NCBI RefSeq assembly: GCF_026810365.1
Contig: NZ_CP113948.1
Location: 3,999,501-4,063,500, forward strand
Direction of reading: 5' to 3'
DNA: 64,000 nt
Source: Flavobacterium praedii
GTDB lineage: Bacteria > Bacteroidota > Bacteroidia > Flavobacteriales > Flavobacteriaceae
The translations under genes were made by a program, and so were the position numbers. The stretch's first letter is position 1. Each line of letters starts with the position of its first letter. Of the stretch, positions 35,337 through 44,990 are shown piece after piece. Below the pieces are notes generated by a model. It was not told the DNA's origin, did not search any database, and saw only the letters and a program-made list of their open reading frames with translations.

Positions 35337-36093
35337 ACCGCTGATACTTGTAGTCGAAGATGAATTTTTGATAGCCAATGATATAAAAAACATATTGACT
35401 GATAATGGATATGAAGTCATTGCTAATGTTTCTAATGTAGCAAAGGCCAAGGAAATTATCAATTTGAATAAACCACAATTAATACTTTTGGATATCAATC
35501 TAAAAGGAGAGGAAGATGGGATAGACTTAGGAAATTATCTGTTGCATTTAGACACCATTCCTTTTTTGTATTTAACCTCTTTTTCCGATACTGTTACATT
35601 GGATAGAGCGAAAAAAACAAGGCCTTATGGTTTTTTGGTAAAGCCTTTTAAATCAATTGATTTGTTGACTACTGTTTCGATTGTTTTAAATAATTATATC
35701 CATAAAAAAATTGATATAGTACGATCTGATGAAGTAATAACTGATGATTCGCCTTTGAGAATAAAACAGGTTGTGAGTTATATTAACGAACATATTAATG
35801 ATAAAATTGAAATTGATGATTTGGCGGCTATAACCCGTTGGAAAAATCATCATTTTATACGAATGTTTTCAAAATATATTGGCATGACCCCTTATCAATA
35901 TATACTTAAAATTAAAATAGAAAGAGCCAAATCCTTATTAATAGAAACAACAGAGCCTATTGCAAATATAGCTACCGACCTAGGTTTTAGTGGCTATAGT
36001 AATTTTTGTGTCGCTTTTAAAAAGTTGAATAATAATGAACCTCCTGACTCTTTTAGAAAAAGAAATACTGCTTTTAATTCCAGCTTGATTTGA
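35329..36093 (+). CDS. Response regulator with AraC-type DNA-binding domain
   Basis: A 254-residue protein: receiver domain (about 1-120) with ILVVEDEFLIA near the N-terminus, phospho-acceptor LLDINL (about 49-54) and the lysine in LVKPF, followed by an AraC/XylS HTH (about 150-250; IDDLAAITRWKNHHFIRMF and IANIATDLGFSGYSNFCVAF). The reading frame opens at a TTG at 35314, but the ATG at 35329 gives the standard start and overlaps the kinase stop. It is the clear partner of the kinase. The closest target candidate is the adhesin operon that starts 813 bases downstream. Confidence 0.92.
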   Translation: MSKPLILVVEDEFLIANDIKNILTDNGYEVIANVSNVAKAKEIINLNKPQLILLDINLKGEEDGIDLGNYLLHLDTIPFLYLTSFSDTVTLDRAKKTRPYGFLVKPFKSIDLLTTVSIVLNNYIHKKIDIVRSDEVITDDSPLRIKQVVSYINEHINDKIEIDDLAAITRWKNHHFIRMFSKYIGMTPYQYILKIKIERAKSLLIETTEPIANIATDLGFSGYSNFCVAFKKLNNNEPPDSFRKRNTAFNSSLI

Positions 36094-36905
36094 TCGTATA
36101 CTGTTTTTGAAATACGATTATTGAATCTTTATTTTAGAGGTATGTGATTGATTTTTAAATTCTTAAAAATTAGTTGGTATTGCCTTAGCTTAAATAGGTA
36201 ATAGTGTGTATAATTTGAATTTTTAATACCCAACAAATATATATTAGTCCAACAAGATTGTCTTTTGTAGAAACTTATATATTAATAAGTTTCAGAAATT
36301 CTCTCACATATTTATAAATTATGATTCTCGCAAAGACGCAAAGGCGCAAAGTGATTCGTCCGATCTTAGCGCCTTTTGCGTCTTTGCGAGAAAAAAAGCT
36401 TAACCCTATTACTCTTGGTAAAGAAACATCGAGATAGAAATGTATTTGGTTTAATTTTTATTTGGTATAAATCCAAAATCTTGACTGCTTAATCAAACTG
36501 GATAGTTTTATAAAAGCGAGAACTCGAGATTTATTTTTAAATGAAGAATGCTATTGTATTTTTAAATTAAAAATTTGGTTTTGAAGAAGAATTTAGAAGA
36601 AATAGCTTTCAAATATATAATCTGGTTTGAATATGATTACAACTATAGGTGTACTTCTTTGTAGACACTGTATTATAAAATGTTGTATATCAAAATTATA
36701 TCCATAATCAATAGGTGATGGCAATTTTCAATCATCTTAATGATTCTGTGTTATTTACTTTTGCTCCAAAATAAGTTTTCAACAAAAAAGCTTGTTTTAA
36801 TTATTAGTTGTTAATGCTAGTTTTTTAGCGTAAGCAAAAATACCACCTTTTTGCCAGTTGTTTTTATTAATAGAAACATCCAAATTGAATTTTTAAAACC
36901 TTTTT
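36094..36905. other. Intergenic region upstream of the adhesin operon
   Basis: About 810 AT-rich bases without a credible gene. It contains one long inverted repeat (36325-36392) and little else that I can name. It is large enough for the adhesin promoter and for binding sites of the adjacent AraC-type regulator, but I see no clear TAnnTTTG box close to the adhesin start. Confidence 0.6.
36325..36392. repeat. Long inverted repeat (CGCAAAGACGCAAAGG family)
   Basis: The left arm at 36325-36351 and right arm at 36365-36392 are complementary across about 27 bases with one mismatch and one inserted T. Each arm contains the direct words GCAAAGACGCAAAGGCGC, much more GC-rich than its surroundings. 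The 13-base centre is unpaired. It may be a dispersed intergenic palindromic element or a strong transcriptional terminator for the two-component genes, with a run of eight As after the right arm on the plus strand and Ts on the other. Confidence 0.8.
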
Positions 36906-39900
36906 ATGAAAAAAAAATACTTTAATTGCAATAGTAGATCTATTGTGTTTTTGTCTTCTCTTGCCCAATTCTTTTTTAGTTGCCTTTTTTTACTAATTTT
37001 TCTTTTTAGTGAGTGTCTTACTGCGCAAACCGCCGCAACAAGAATTTATACGGACTGGAATGGGTATTGGACTTCTAACACTGCTACTGCTGCTGGAAAT
37101 AGGCCAACTTCGGAAAATAATTTATTGGCTTTTCGAATTGGAGCTACCGTTTATTCTACAGGAGTCAATGACGCGGCTTTAACGGCCAATGGACAAACTT
37201 TTACACCTTCATTGTTCAAGAATTTGCCCATTAATACTGTTAATTGGAATATTACATCTACTTTCTTTATGCAAGGAGCCAATATTGATGGTAGTCTTGC
37301 TACGGGCACTTTAGTCCCTCCGCTAGCTGGTGCAACAGCTACCACTGCTGAAACGGCATCAAAATTAAAAGATGGTATTCGTGGTTTGAGTTTAGGGACA
37401 GGAATAGCAAATATTAATGCTGGTGCAGCATCATTTACTGTTGGTTCTGGTGCTATTAATACAAGTGCAATTGGTGATGGTGTACCAGATTTTGTAATTT
37501 CTCAAATTGCGGTTCCCCATGCAACTGCATTTGATAAGGTTAAATTTGTCAATTCGGCAGGTGTTACTGTAGGAACAGAAGTGTCTATTGGTTTTAATGG
37601 TATTGCTGTAATGGGAACATATCTTTTGGATCGCTTTCAAATGAATGGCGCTTTAGCAGCTGCAAATGAAACTAGAGATATAAGACTAGTTTCATTAGAG
37701 TTATCTAATATGGGTATTACAGCCGTTAATGCTTCACAAGTAAATAGACTCGTTGTAACTTTTTCAGGAGAGTCGGATTGTGCATTTATAGCAGTAAACG
37801 CTGCTTCATTGCAAGTACCAGAACCTTCTTTGGCATTAGTTAAGACCGCTGTAGTAGGAGGTTCTGGTGCCGTAGGCGATGTGATTACGTATACTTTTGC
37901 AGTAACCAATACTGGAAATGTTCCCTTAACCAATGTTTCGGCAACCGATGCCTTGCCAGGAATTGTTTTAACAGGAAATCCAATTGCTACTTTGGCAGTT
38001 GGCGCAACAAATAGTACAATTAAAGGAACCTATACCATCAAACAATCTGACGTAGATGCAGGTGATGTGACTAACAGTGCATCTGCAAGCGGTACGGACC
38101 CAGATGGGAATACTGGCATTTCAGATATTTCGGGATCAACTATCTTACTTGATGATCCTTTAGTTACTACTTTACCTCAAACGTCCTCATTGGCTTTGGT
38201 AAAAACAGCAGTAGTATGCGGAACAGTAGCAGTAGGCGATGAGATTACGTACACTTTTGCGGTAACCAATACTGGAAATGTTACGTTAAGCAATATCGCT
38301 GTAACCGATGCGATGGTTGGAGTAACGATAACGAATAGCCCAATAGCAAGTTTAGCACCAGGCGCTACTAATTCAACAGTAACAGGAACATACGCCATCA
38401 AACAATCGGATATCGATGCTGGAAAAGTAGTCAATACGGCAACAGCCACAGGAAAGAATCCGCAAGGAGTTGATGTAAGCGATGTTTCAGGAACAGCCAA
38501 CACTAATAATACGCCAACCGATACGCCATTACCGGCAAGTGCAGGAACAAGCGGCAGTTTGGTAATCTGCGCAGGAAGTACAGTAACAGAAGCGCAATTA
38601 TATGCATCCATTACAGGAGAAGCAGTGGGAGGAACTTGGACGCCAGCGTTAGCAGGAGCCGGGACTTACATGTACACACAAGCCGCGACTTCACCTTGTA
38701 CAGTTGACAATACATCCACTGTAACAGTAACCGAACAAGCATTACCGGCAAGTGCAGGAACAAGCGGAAGTTTGGTAATCTGCGCAGGAAGTACGGTAAC
38801 AGAAGCGCAATTATATGCATCCATTACAGGAGAAGCAGTGGGAGGAACTTGGACGCCAGCGTTAGCAGGAGCCGGAACTTACACGTACACACAAGCCGCG
38901 ACTTCACCTTGTACAGTTGACAATACATCCACTGTAACAGTAACCGAACAAGCATTACCGGCAAGTGCAGGAACAAGCGGAAGTTTGGTAATCTGCGCAG
39001 GAAGTACAGTAACAGAAGCGCAATTATATGCATCCATTACAGGAGAAGCAGTGGGAGGAACTTGGACGCCAGCATTAGCAGGAGCCGGGACTTACACGTA
39101 CACGCAAGCTGCGACTTCACCTTGTACAGTTGACAATACATCCACCGTAACAGTAACCGAACAAGCATTACCGGCAAGTGCAGGAACAAGCGGCAGTTTG
39201 GTAATCTGCGCAGGAAGTACAGTAACAGAAGCGCAATTATATGCATCCATTACAGGAGAAGCAGTGGGAGGAACTTGGACGCCAGCATTAGCAGGAGCCG
39301 GAACTTACACGTACACGCAAGCCGCGACTTCACCTTGTACAGTTGACAATACATCCACCGTAACAGTAACCGAACAAGCATTACCGGCAAGTGCAGGAAC
39401 AAGCGGAAGTTTGGTAATCTGCGCAGGAAGTACAGTAACAGAAGCACAATTATATGCATCCATTACAGGAGAAGCAGTGGGAGGAACTTGGACGCCAGCG
39501 TTAGCAGGAGCCGGGACTTACACGTACACGCAAGCCGCGACTTCACCTTGTACAGTTGACAATACATCCACCGTAACAGTAACCGAACAAGCATTACCGG
39601 CAAGTGCAGGAACAAGCGGAAGTTTGGTAATCTGCGCAGGAAGTACAGTAACAGAAGCGCAATTATATGCATCCATTACAGGAGAAGCAGTGGGAGGAAC
39701 TTGGACGCCAGCGTTAGCAGGAGCCGGGACTTACACGTACACACAAGCCGCGACTTCACCTTGTACAGTTGACAATACATCCACCGTAACAGTAACCGAA
39801 CAAGCATTACCGGCAAGTGCAGGAACAAGCGGAAGTTTGGTAATCTGCGCAGGAAGTACAGTAACAGAAGCGCAATTATATGCATCCATTACAGGAGAAG

Positions 39901-42900
39901 CAGTGGGAGGAACTTGGACGCCAGCATTAGCAGGAGCCGGGACTTACACGTACACGCAAGCCGCGACTTCACCTTGTACAGTTGACAATACATCCACCGT
40001 AACAGTAACCGAACAAGCATTACCGGCAAGTGCAGGAACAAGCGGAAGTTTGGTAATCTGCGCAGGAAGTACAGTAACAGAAGCGCAATTATATGCATCC
40101 ATTACAGGAGAAGCAGTGGGAGGAACTTGGACGCCAGCGTTAGCAGGAGCCGGGACTTACACGTACACGCAAGCTGCGACTTCACCTTGTACAGTTGACA
40201 ATACATCCACCGTAACAGTAACCGAACAAGCATTACCAGCAAGTGCAGGAACAAGCGGAAGTTTGGTAATCTGCGCAGGAAGTACAGTAACAGAAGCGCA
40301 ATTATATGCATCCATTACAGGAGAAGCAGTGGGAGGAACTTGGACGCCAGCGTTAGCAGGAGCCGGAACTTACACGTACACACAAGCCGCGACTTCACCT
40401 TGTACAGTTGACAATACATCCACCGTAACAGTAACCGAGCAGCCTCAATACCAACCTACAATAGGAACGGTAACACAACCTAACTGTAGTTCCGCTAATG
40501 GTAGTTTCCAAATTATAGATTTTAATTCGGCTAATATTTATGAATTCACACCGAGTGATGTGAGTATTTCATCATCTGGATTGGTAAACGCTAATGCTGG
40601 AAGCTATACTTTCACAGTAACCAACACAGCAGGTTGCATATCTTTACAATCAGCAGATATTGTTATCTCAAATGTTATATGTGCCGTAACCGAAACGACT
40701 CCAAGTATTAATGGATTACCAGGTGGAACAACTGCGACATTAGTAGCCAACGACACCTTAAACGGAAGTCCAGTAGTGATCGGAACCAACCCAGGAGAAG
40801 TAACCTTGACAGGAGTAAGTGTCCCAACAGGATTAACCTTGTATGCAGATGGAACAGTAAGTGTTGGAGCAAATACCCCAGCAGGTAATTATAATGTAGA
40901 ATATAGAATCTGTGAAGTAACGAATCCAGTCAATTGCGAAACAGTAATTTCAGTGGTAGTAGTTGGAGTTCCAGTAATAGATGCCGTAACCGAAACGACT
41001 CCAAGTATTAATGGATTACCAGGTGGAACAACAGCGACATTAGTAGCCAACGACACCTTAAACGGAAGTCCAGTAGTGATCGGAACCAACCCAGGAGAAG
41101 TAACCTTGACAGGAGTAAGTGTCCCAACAGGATTAACCTTGAATGCAGATGGAACAGTAAGCGTTGGAGCAAATATCCCAGCAGGTAATTATAATGTAGA
41201 ATATAGAATCTGTGAAGTAACGAATCCAGTCAATTGCGAAACAGTAATTTCAGTGGTAGTAGTTGGAGTTCCAGTAATAGATGCCGTAACCGAAACGACT
41301 CCAAGTATCAATGGATTACCAGGCGGAACAACAGCGATATTAGTAGCCAACGACACCTTAAACGGAAGTCCAGTAGTGATCGGAACCAACCCAGGAGAAG
41401 TAACCTTGACAGGAGTAAGTGTCCCAACAGGATTAACCTTGAATGCAGATGGAACAGTAAGTGTTGGAGCAAATACCCCAGCAGGTAATTATAATGTAGA
41501 ATATAGAATCTGTGAAGTAACGAATCCAGCCAATTGCGAAACAGTAATTTCAGTGGTAGTGGTGAATACAATCGATGCTCAAGATGATGCATTATTACCC
41601 ATATACGATACATTTGGTGGCACAACCGATAACATACTGTTGAACGACACCGTAAATGGAGTGTTATTAACAACATCTACAGTAAATACAGTAACCGTAT
41701 CCCAAGTAGGAAGCTACCCATCAGGCATAACAATCAATACCGATGGTACTTTGAATGTTACCGCTGGTACAGCAATAGGATCTTACGTATTACAGTATCA
41801 AATATGTTCTGTGGCAGCGCCATTAGTATGTGATACCGCTAGCATCACTATAGACATAGAAAAAGTTCCCGATCCGGCACCACCAGTAATTTTTGCAGAT
41901 ATTGATTTGGCAGGTCCAATAGCGAGTAGCACAACAACGCAAGCAGTTTTGAATGTTTTATCGAATGATTTTGTAGCATTGGATCCAGCTACTATAAGCA
42001 ATGTAGCAGTAACTACTGTTACAGCGGATCCAAGTGGTTATATGACATTAAGCGCTGATGGTAGTATTGCATTAGCGGCTAATACCCCAGCAGGAACGTA
42101 TACATTAACCTATTCTATTTGTGAACTAGTACGCCCAGCTAATTGCACTACAGCCGTTGTAACAGTAACAGTTACTTGTAATTCATCTACAGCAATTTCA
42201 GGAAAAGTATTTAATGCTTCAAATAATGCGCCATTGGCCAATGTACCAATTACTTTAAAACCAATAAATACTACTACAGGTCCAGTTTTATTGCGTCTAA
42301 CCAAAGCAGATGGCTCCTATTCATTTACAGGAATGATACCAGGGGATTATGTAATCCAGGTTCAAGACGCGAATTTGAATGCGGCCCAAGAGTTGTATAA
42401 TACAACACCAAGTTTCTTGATATTAAAAGTAGAAGATTGTAAATATCAAAAGATTGATTTTGGATATAATAAAACTGATTTATTAGTTTTAGGTGATTTT
42501 GTATGGTACGATTTAAACAACAATGGAGTGCAAGATGAGTGGTACGATGCCAATAACGATGGTCTTGTGACTAAAAACATACCAGATGCAAATGGCGTAA
42601 TTGATTTCAGTAAATGGGAATGGATTGATTTTAATGGCGATGGAAGTTATAAAGGGATCCAAAATGCGGGAGAATTGAACGCAGCCGGATTTGGAAATGG
42701 AACCACAAATGTTCCTAATATATTTGTAACGGGTCCTAATGGATTCTCCAGAAGCGTAACGATGGGAGTTGAAGGCTATTGGAGAACAAGAGCGCCACAA
42801 GGAGCTTATGGAGAATATAAAATTGAGTTTATAAAAGAAGCTAATTTCGAACAAGCTTCTGAGGCGATGTCAGCTTCTGGATTGGTTAAAGTATTGCCAA

Positions 42901-44018
42901 GCGGAACACTAAAACAAGCGCGTACAGAAAAATCAAAAAGTTATGTTGACTGTGGTTTAACCACCAATACTATTTTGTACGCTCAGTTTACAGAATCAGT
43001 AAAAGTTAATTTGAATTTAGATTTTGGAATCAGTTGTAAAACCTATGCCGATATTCTAGCGGTCAATGACGATGCAGGAACAGTAGATGGAACTCAAGCA
43101 TTAACAGGAGTTCTCAATGTATTGTCAAATGACACAATCAATGGATTGCCGGCTAAGGCTTCAGATGTAAGTATCACATTGACACCAAGTCCAAATTTCA
43201 CAATAGGAACAGATGGGCTGTTGAATGTGTTGGGCAATACACCAGGGGGTAGCTATAGCTTAAATTACAGCATTTGTGAGAAAGCCAATCCTAGCAATTG
43301 CAGTCAAGCCACGATCACTATTGTAGTAGAAAGGCCTAGTATTGCTTTAGTGAAAACGGCGAAATTCAGGGATGAGAACAACGATGGATATGCACAGCCA
43401 GGGGAAACCATTACCTACAGTTTTGAAATAACCAATACAGGTAATACACCATTGAGTAATGTAACTATTAGTGATCCATTACCAGGAGTTATCATGTCAG
43501 GATCTCCATTAACATTGGCCATAGGAGAAGTCAGTACGACACATTTCTCGGGCTTGTATTTTATTAAGCAATCAGATATTAATTTAGGAAGTATTTCAAA
43601 TCAAGCTACTGTTTATGGTACCGCACCAAGCGGAAAAGTAGTAGAAGATAAATCGGACGAGTTGAATTTGGTGGATGATAATCCAACGGTACTGAGTGTT
43701 TCGGGCTGTGCAATAGAAGTCTTCAATGCAGTGTCACCTGATGGTTCGGCAGGGATCAATGACAAGTTTTATGTAAAAGGCTTAGAATGTTATCCGGAGA
43801 ATTCGATAGAGATCTTCAACCGTTGGGGTGTTTTAGTATTCGAACGCGAGCATTACAATAATGAAGATAGGGCTTTTAAAGGAGTTTCCGAAGGTCGAGT
43901 AACCATAGAGAAATCATCAGAATTACCCGTAGGAACCTATTTTTATATACTGAAATACAGAGACAGTGCCAATAATGCATTTGAGAAATCAGGATATTTG
44001 TATTTGAACAGAAAATAG
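36906..44018 (+). CDS. Giant repetitive T9SS surface adhesin (type B sorting domain)
   Basis: A 2370-residue exported surface protein. Signal peptide about 1-41 (ending LTAQ). Then an N-terminal domain (about 45-305), two DUF11-type domains (about 308-405 and 427-530, each with VITYTFAVTNTGN-like blocks), nine 71-residue repeats (542-1179), three near-identical 100-residue repeats (about 1260-1553) with more distant copies to about 1755, Cna-B/SdrD-like domains (about 1760-2045) including DLNNNGVQDEW calcium-like loops, another DUF11 (about 2147-2255) and a gliding motility-type (CHU_C) C-terminal domain (about 2269-2370, with EIFNRWGVLVFE). Secretion by T9SS with type B sorting is expected. 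The start has a run of nine A bases right after ATG. Confidence 0.93.
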   Translation: MKKKYFNCNSRSIVFLSSLAQFFFSCLFLLIFLFSECLTAQTAATRIYTDWNGYWTSNTATAAGNRPTSENNLLAFRIGATVYSTGVNDAALTANGQTFTPSLFKNLPINTVNWNITSTFFMQGANIDGSLATGTLVPPLAGATATTAETASKLKDGIRGLSLGTGIANINAGAASFTVGSGAINTSAIGDGVPDFVISQIAVPHATAFDKVKFVNSAGVTVGTEVSIGFNGIAVMGTYLLDRFQMNGALAAANETRDIRLVSLELSNMGITAVNASQVNRLVVTFSGESDCAFIAVNAASLQVPEPSLALVKTAVVGGSGAVGDVITYTFAVTNTGNVPLTNVSATDALPGIVLTGNPIATLAVGATNSTIKGTYTIKQSDVDAGDVTNSASASGTDPDGNTGISDISGSTILLDDPLVTTLPQTSSLALVKTAVVCGTVAVGDEITYTFAVTNTGNVTLSNIAVTDAMVGVTITNSPIASLAPGATNSTVTGTYAIKQSDIDAGKVVNTATATGKNPQGVDVSDVSGTANTNNTPTDTPLPASAGTSGSLVICAGSTVTEAQLYASITGEAVGGTWTPALAGAGTYMYTQAATSPCTVDNTSTVTVTEQALPASAGTSGSLVICAGSTVTEAQLYASITGEAVGGTWTPALAGAGTYTYTQAATSPCTVDNTSTVTVTEQALPASAGTSGSLVICAGSTVTEAQLYASITGEAVGGTWTPALAGAGTYTYTQAATSPCTVDNTSTVTVTEQALPASAGTSGSLVICAGSTVTEAQLYASITGEAVGGTWTPALAGAGTYTYTQAATSPCTVDNTSTVTVTEQALPASAGTSGSLVICAGSTVTEAQLYASITGEAVGGTWTPALAGAGTYTYTQAATSPCTVDNTSTVTVTEQALPASAGTSGSLVICAGSTVTEAQLYASITGEAVGGTWTPALAGAGTYTYTQAATSPCTVDNTSTVTVTEQALPASAGTSGSLVICAGSTVTEAQLYASITGEAVGGTWTPALAGAGTYTYTQAATSPCTVDNTSTVTVTEQALPASAGTSGSLVICAGSTVTEAQLYASITGEAVGGTWTPALAGAGTYTYTQAATSPCTVDNTSTVTVTEQALPASAGTSGSLVICAGSTVTEAQLYASITGEAVGGTWTPALAGAGTYTYTQAATSPCTVDNTSTVTVTEQPQYQPTIGTVTQPNCSSANGSFQIIDFNSANIYEFTPSDVSISSSGLVNANAGSYTFTVTNTAGCISLQSADIVISNVICAVTETTPSINGLPGGTTATLVANDTLNGSPVVIGTNPGEVTLTGVSVPTGLTLYADGTVSVGANTPAGNYNVEYRICEVTNPVNCETVISVVVVGVPVIDAVTETTPSINGLPGGTTATLVANDTLNGSPVVIGTNPGEVTLTGVSVPTGLTLNADGTVSVGANIPAGNYNVEYRICEVTNPVNCETVISVVVVGVPVIDAVTETTPSINGLPGGTTAILVANDTLNGSPVVIGTNPGEVTLTGVSVPTGLTLNADGTVSVGANTPAGNYNVEYRICEVTNPANCETVISVVVVNTIDAQDDALLPIYDTFGGTTDNILLNDTVNGVLLTTSTVNTVTVSQVGSYPSGITINTDGTLNVTAGTAIGSYVLQYQICSVAAPLVCDTASITIDIEKVPDPAPPVIFADIDLAGPIASSTTTQAVLNVLSNDFVALDPATISNVAVTTVTADPSGYMTLSADGSIALAANTPAGTYTLTYSICELVRPANCTTAVVTVTVTCNSSTAISGKVFNASNNAPLANVPITLKPINTTTGPVLLRLTKADGSYSFTGMIPGDYVIQVQDANLNAAQELYNTTPSFLILKVEDCKYQKIDFGYNKTDLLVLGDFVWYDLNNNGVQDEWYDANNDGLVTKNIPDANGVIDFSKWEWIDFNGDGSYKGIQNAGELNAAGFGNGTTNVPNIFVTGPNGFSRSVTMGVEGYWRTRAPQGAYGEYKIEFIKEANFEQASEAMSASGLVKVLPSGTLKQARTEKSKSYVDCGLTTNTILYAQFTESVKVNLNLDFGISCKTYADILAVNDDAGTVDGTQALTGVLNVLSNDTINGLPAKASDVSITLTPSPNFTIGTDGLLNVLGNTPGGSYSLNYSICEKANPSNCSQATITIVVERPSIALVKTAKFRDENNDGYAQPGETITYSFEITNTGNTPLSNVTISDPLPGVIMSGSPLTLAIGEVSTTHFSGLYFIKQSDINLGSISNQATVYGTAPSGKVVEDKSDELNLVDDNPTVLSVSGCAIEVFNAVSPDGSAGINDKFYVKGLECYPENSIEIFNRWGVLVFEREHYNNEDRAFKGVSEGRVTIEKSSELPVGTYFYILKYRDSANNAFEKSGYLYLNRK
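38529..40442 (+). repeat. Nine tandem 213-bp repeats in the adhesin gene
   Basis: 1914 bases form nine copies of a 71-codon unit (the first lacks one codon). Each unit carries LPASAGTSGSLVICAGSTV and ends TSTVTVTEQ, with one Cys in VICAG and one in SPCTV, so a disulphide per unit is possible. The units differ by only a few bases each, nearly all synonymous, and the variant sites are shuffled between copies. The array is GC-richer than the surrounding genes. Confidence 0.95.
40683..41564 (+). repeat. Three tandem 300-bp repeats in the adhesin gene
   Basis: Copies start at 40683, 40983 and 41283. Each encodes about 100 residues with AVTETTPSINGLPGGTTA at the front and VEYRICEVTNP near the end, and the copies are nearly identical at the DNA level. 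The last copy ends about six codons short. Related but diverged domains with the pattern LxYxICE follow at about 41580-42170 and 43060-43330, so this is a family expanded in two phases. Confidence 0.93.
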
Positions 44019-44053
44019 TTGGATAAGTCCCTAAGCTTAAAAAAAACACACAC

Positions 44054-44980
44054 ATGAAAACGAAAATAATAGGGTTGGTATTAATGCTTTTATCCTTTGT
44101 AGGCTTTGCCCAACAAGATGCGCAATACACCCAATACATGTACAATACGATAGTCGTGAATCCAGGTTATGCAGGATCTCGACAAGCCATGAGTATTTTT
44201 GCATTACACCGCAATCAATGGGTAGGAATAGATGGCGCACCGGTGACGAACACCTTTTCGATCAATACACCAATAAATGATAGTAAAGTAGGCTTGGGAT
44301 TGTCATTTGTAAACGATCAAATAGGGCCATCGGATGAGAACAATATAGCCGTTGATTTCTCATACACTATCCCTGTAAATTATAAATATAAAATGTCATT
44401 TGGAATAAAAGGTAGCGCAAATTTATTAAACGTTGATTTTACAAAACTGAAACAAAAGCCAGGCGATGCTATTTTTGAAGAGAATATCGACAATAAATTT
44501 TCGCCCAATATTGGAGTTGGGTTTTACTTGCATTCGGATAATGGTTATTTAGGATTGTCAGCGCCCAATTTAATCGAAACGGTACATTTTGATGGGACGG
44601 CCACCTCGAGTTCAAGCAGCCATATTGCCACCGAGAAAATCAATTATTACCTGATAGCAGGATACGTATTTGATTTAAATCCAAGTCTAAAATTCAAACC
44701 CTCGTTGCAAAGCAAATACGTACAAGGAGCACCACTTCAGGTGGACGTGAGCGCCAATTTCATGATGAACGAAAAATTCGTAGCGGGATTAGCCTACAGA
44801 TGGAGTGCTGCGATGAGCGCCATGGTGGGCTTCCAAGCCAGCGATTCATGGTTTATAGGATACAGTTATGATTTTGACACAACAGAATTGGCACAATACA
44901 ATTCGGGTTCCCACGAAATCTTTTTGCGATACGAATTGTTTAACAAGTTTGACAAAATTATCTCCCCAAGATTCTTTTAA
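44054..44980 (+). CDS. PorP/SprF-family T9SS outer-membrane protein
   Basis: A 308-residue beta-barrel protein with a signal peptide ending near residue 21 (GFAQ) and the family N-terminus QDAQYTQYMYN (about 22-32), NPGYAGSR and LHRNQWVGIDGAP (about 53-65). PorP/SprF proteins work with the T9SS, and SprF is needed for secretion of the SprB adhesin in Flavobacterium johnsoniae. The gene lies 35 bases after the adhesin and ahead of the OmpA-like gene, so it is probably the dedicated partner of that adhesin. Confidence 0.93.
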   Translation: MKTKIIGLVLMLLSFVGFAQQDAQYTQYMYNTIVVNPGYAGSRQAMSIFALHRNQWVGIDGAPVTNTFSINTPINDSKVGLGLSFVNDQIGPSDENNIAVDFSYTIPVNYKYKMSFGIKGSANLLNVDFTKLKQKPGDAIFEENIDNKFSPNIGVGFYLHSDNGYLGLSAPNLIETVHFDGTATSSSSSHIATEKINYYLIAGYVFDLNPSLKFKPSLQSKYVQGAPLQVDVSANFMMNEKFVAGLAYRWSAAMSAMVGFQASDSWFIGYSYDFDTTELAQYNSGSHEIFLRYELFNKFDKIISPRFF

Positions 44981-44990
44981 AACCACACCT

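Noticed and set aside
38611..40311. Eight evenly spaced 69-residue minus-strand frames within the adhesin gene
   Set aside because: They repeat every 213 bases because the plus-strand repeat does. No start signals, and the plus-strand frame is the clear gene.
38529..40442. A CRISPR-like regular repeat pattern
   Set aside because: Units are 213 bases, continuous and in frame with a protein, with no unique spacers. It is a coding repeat.
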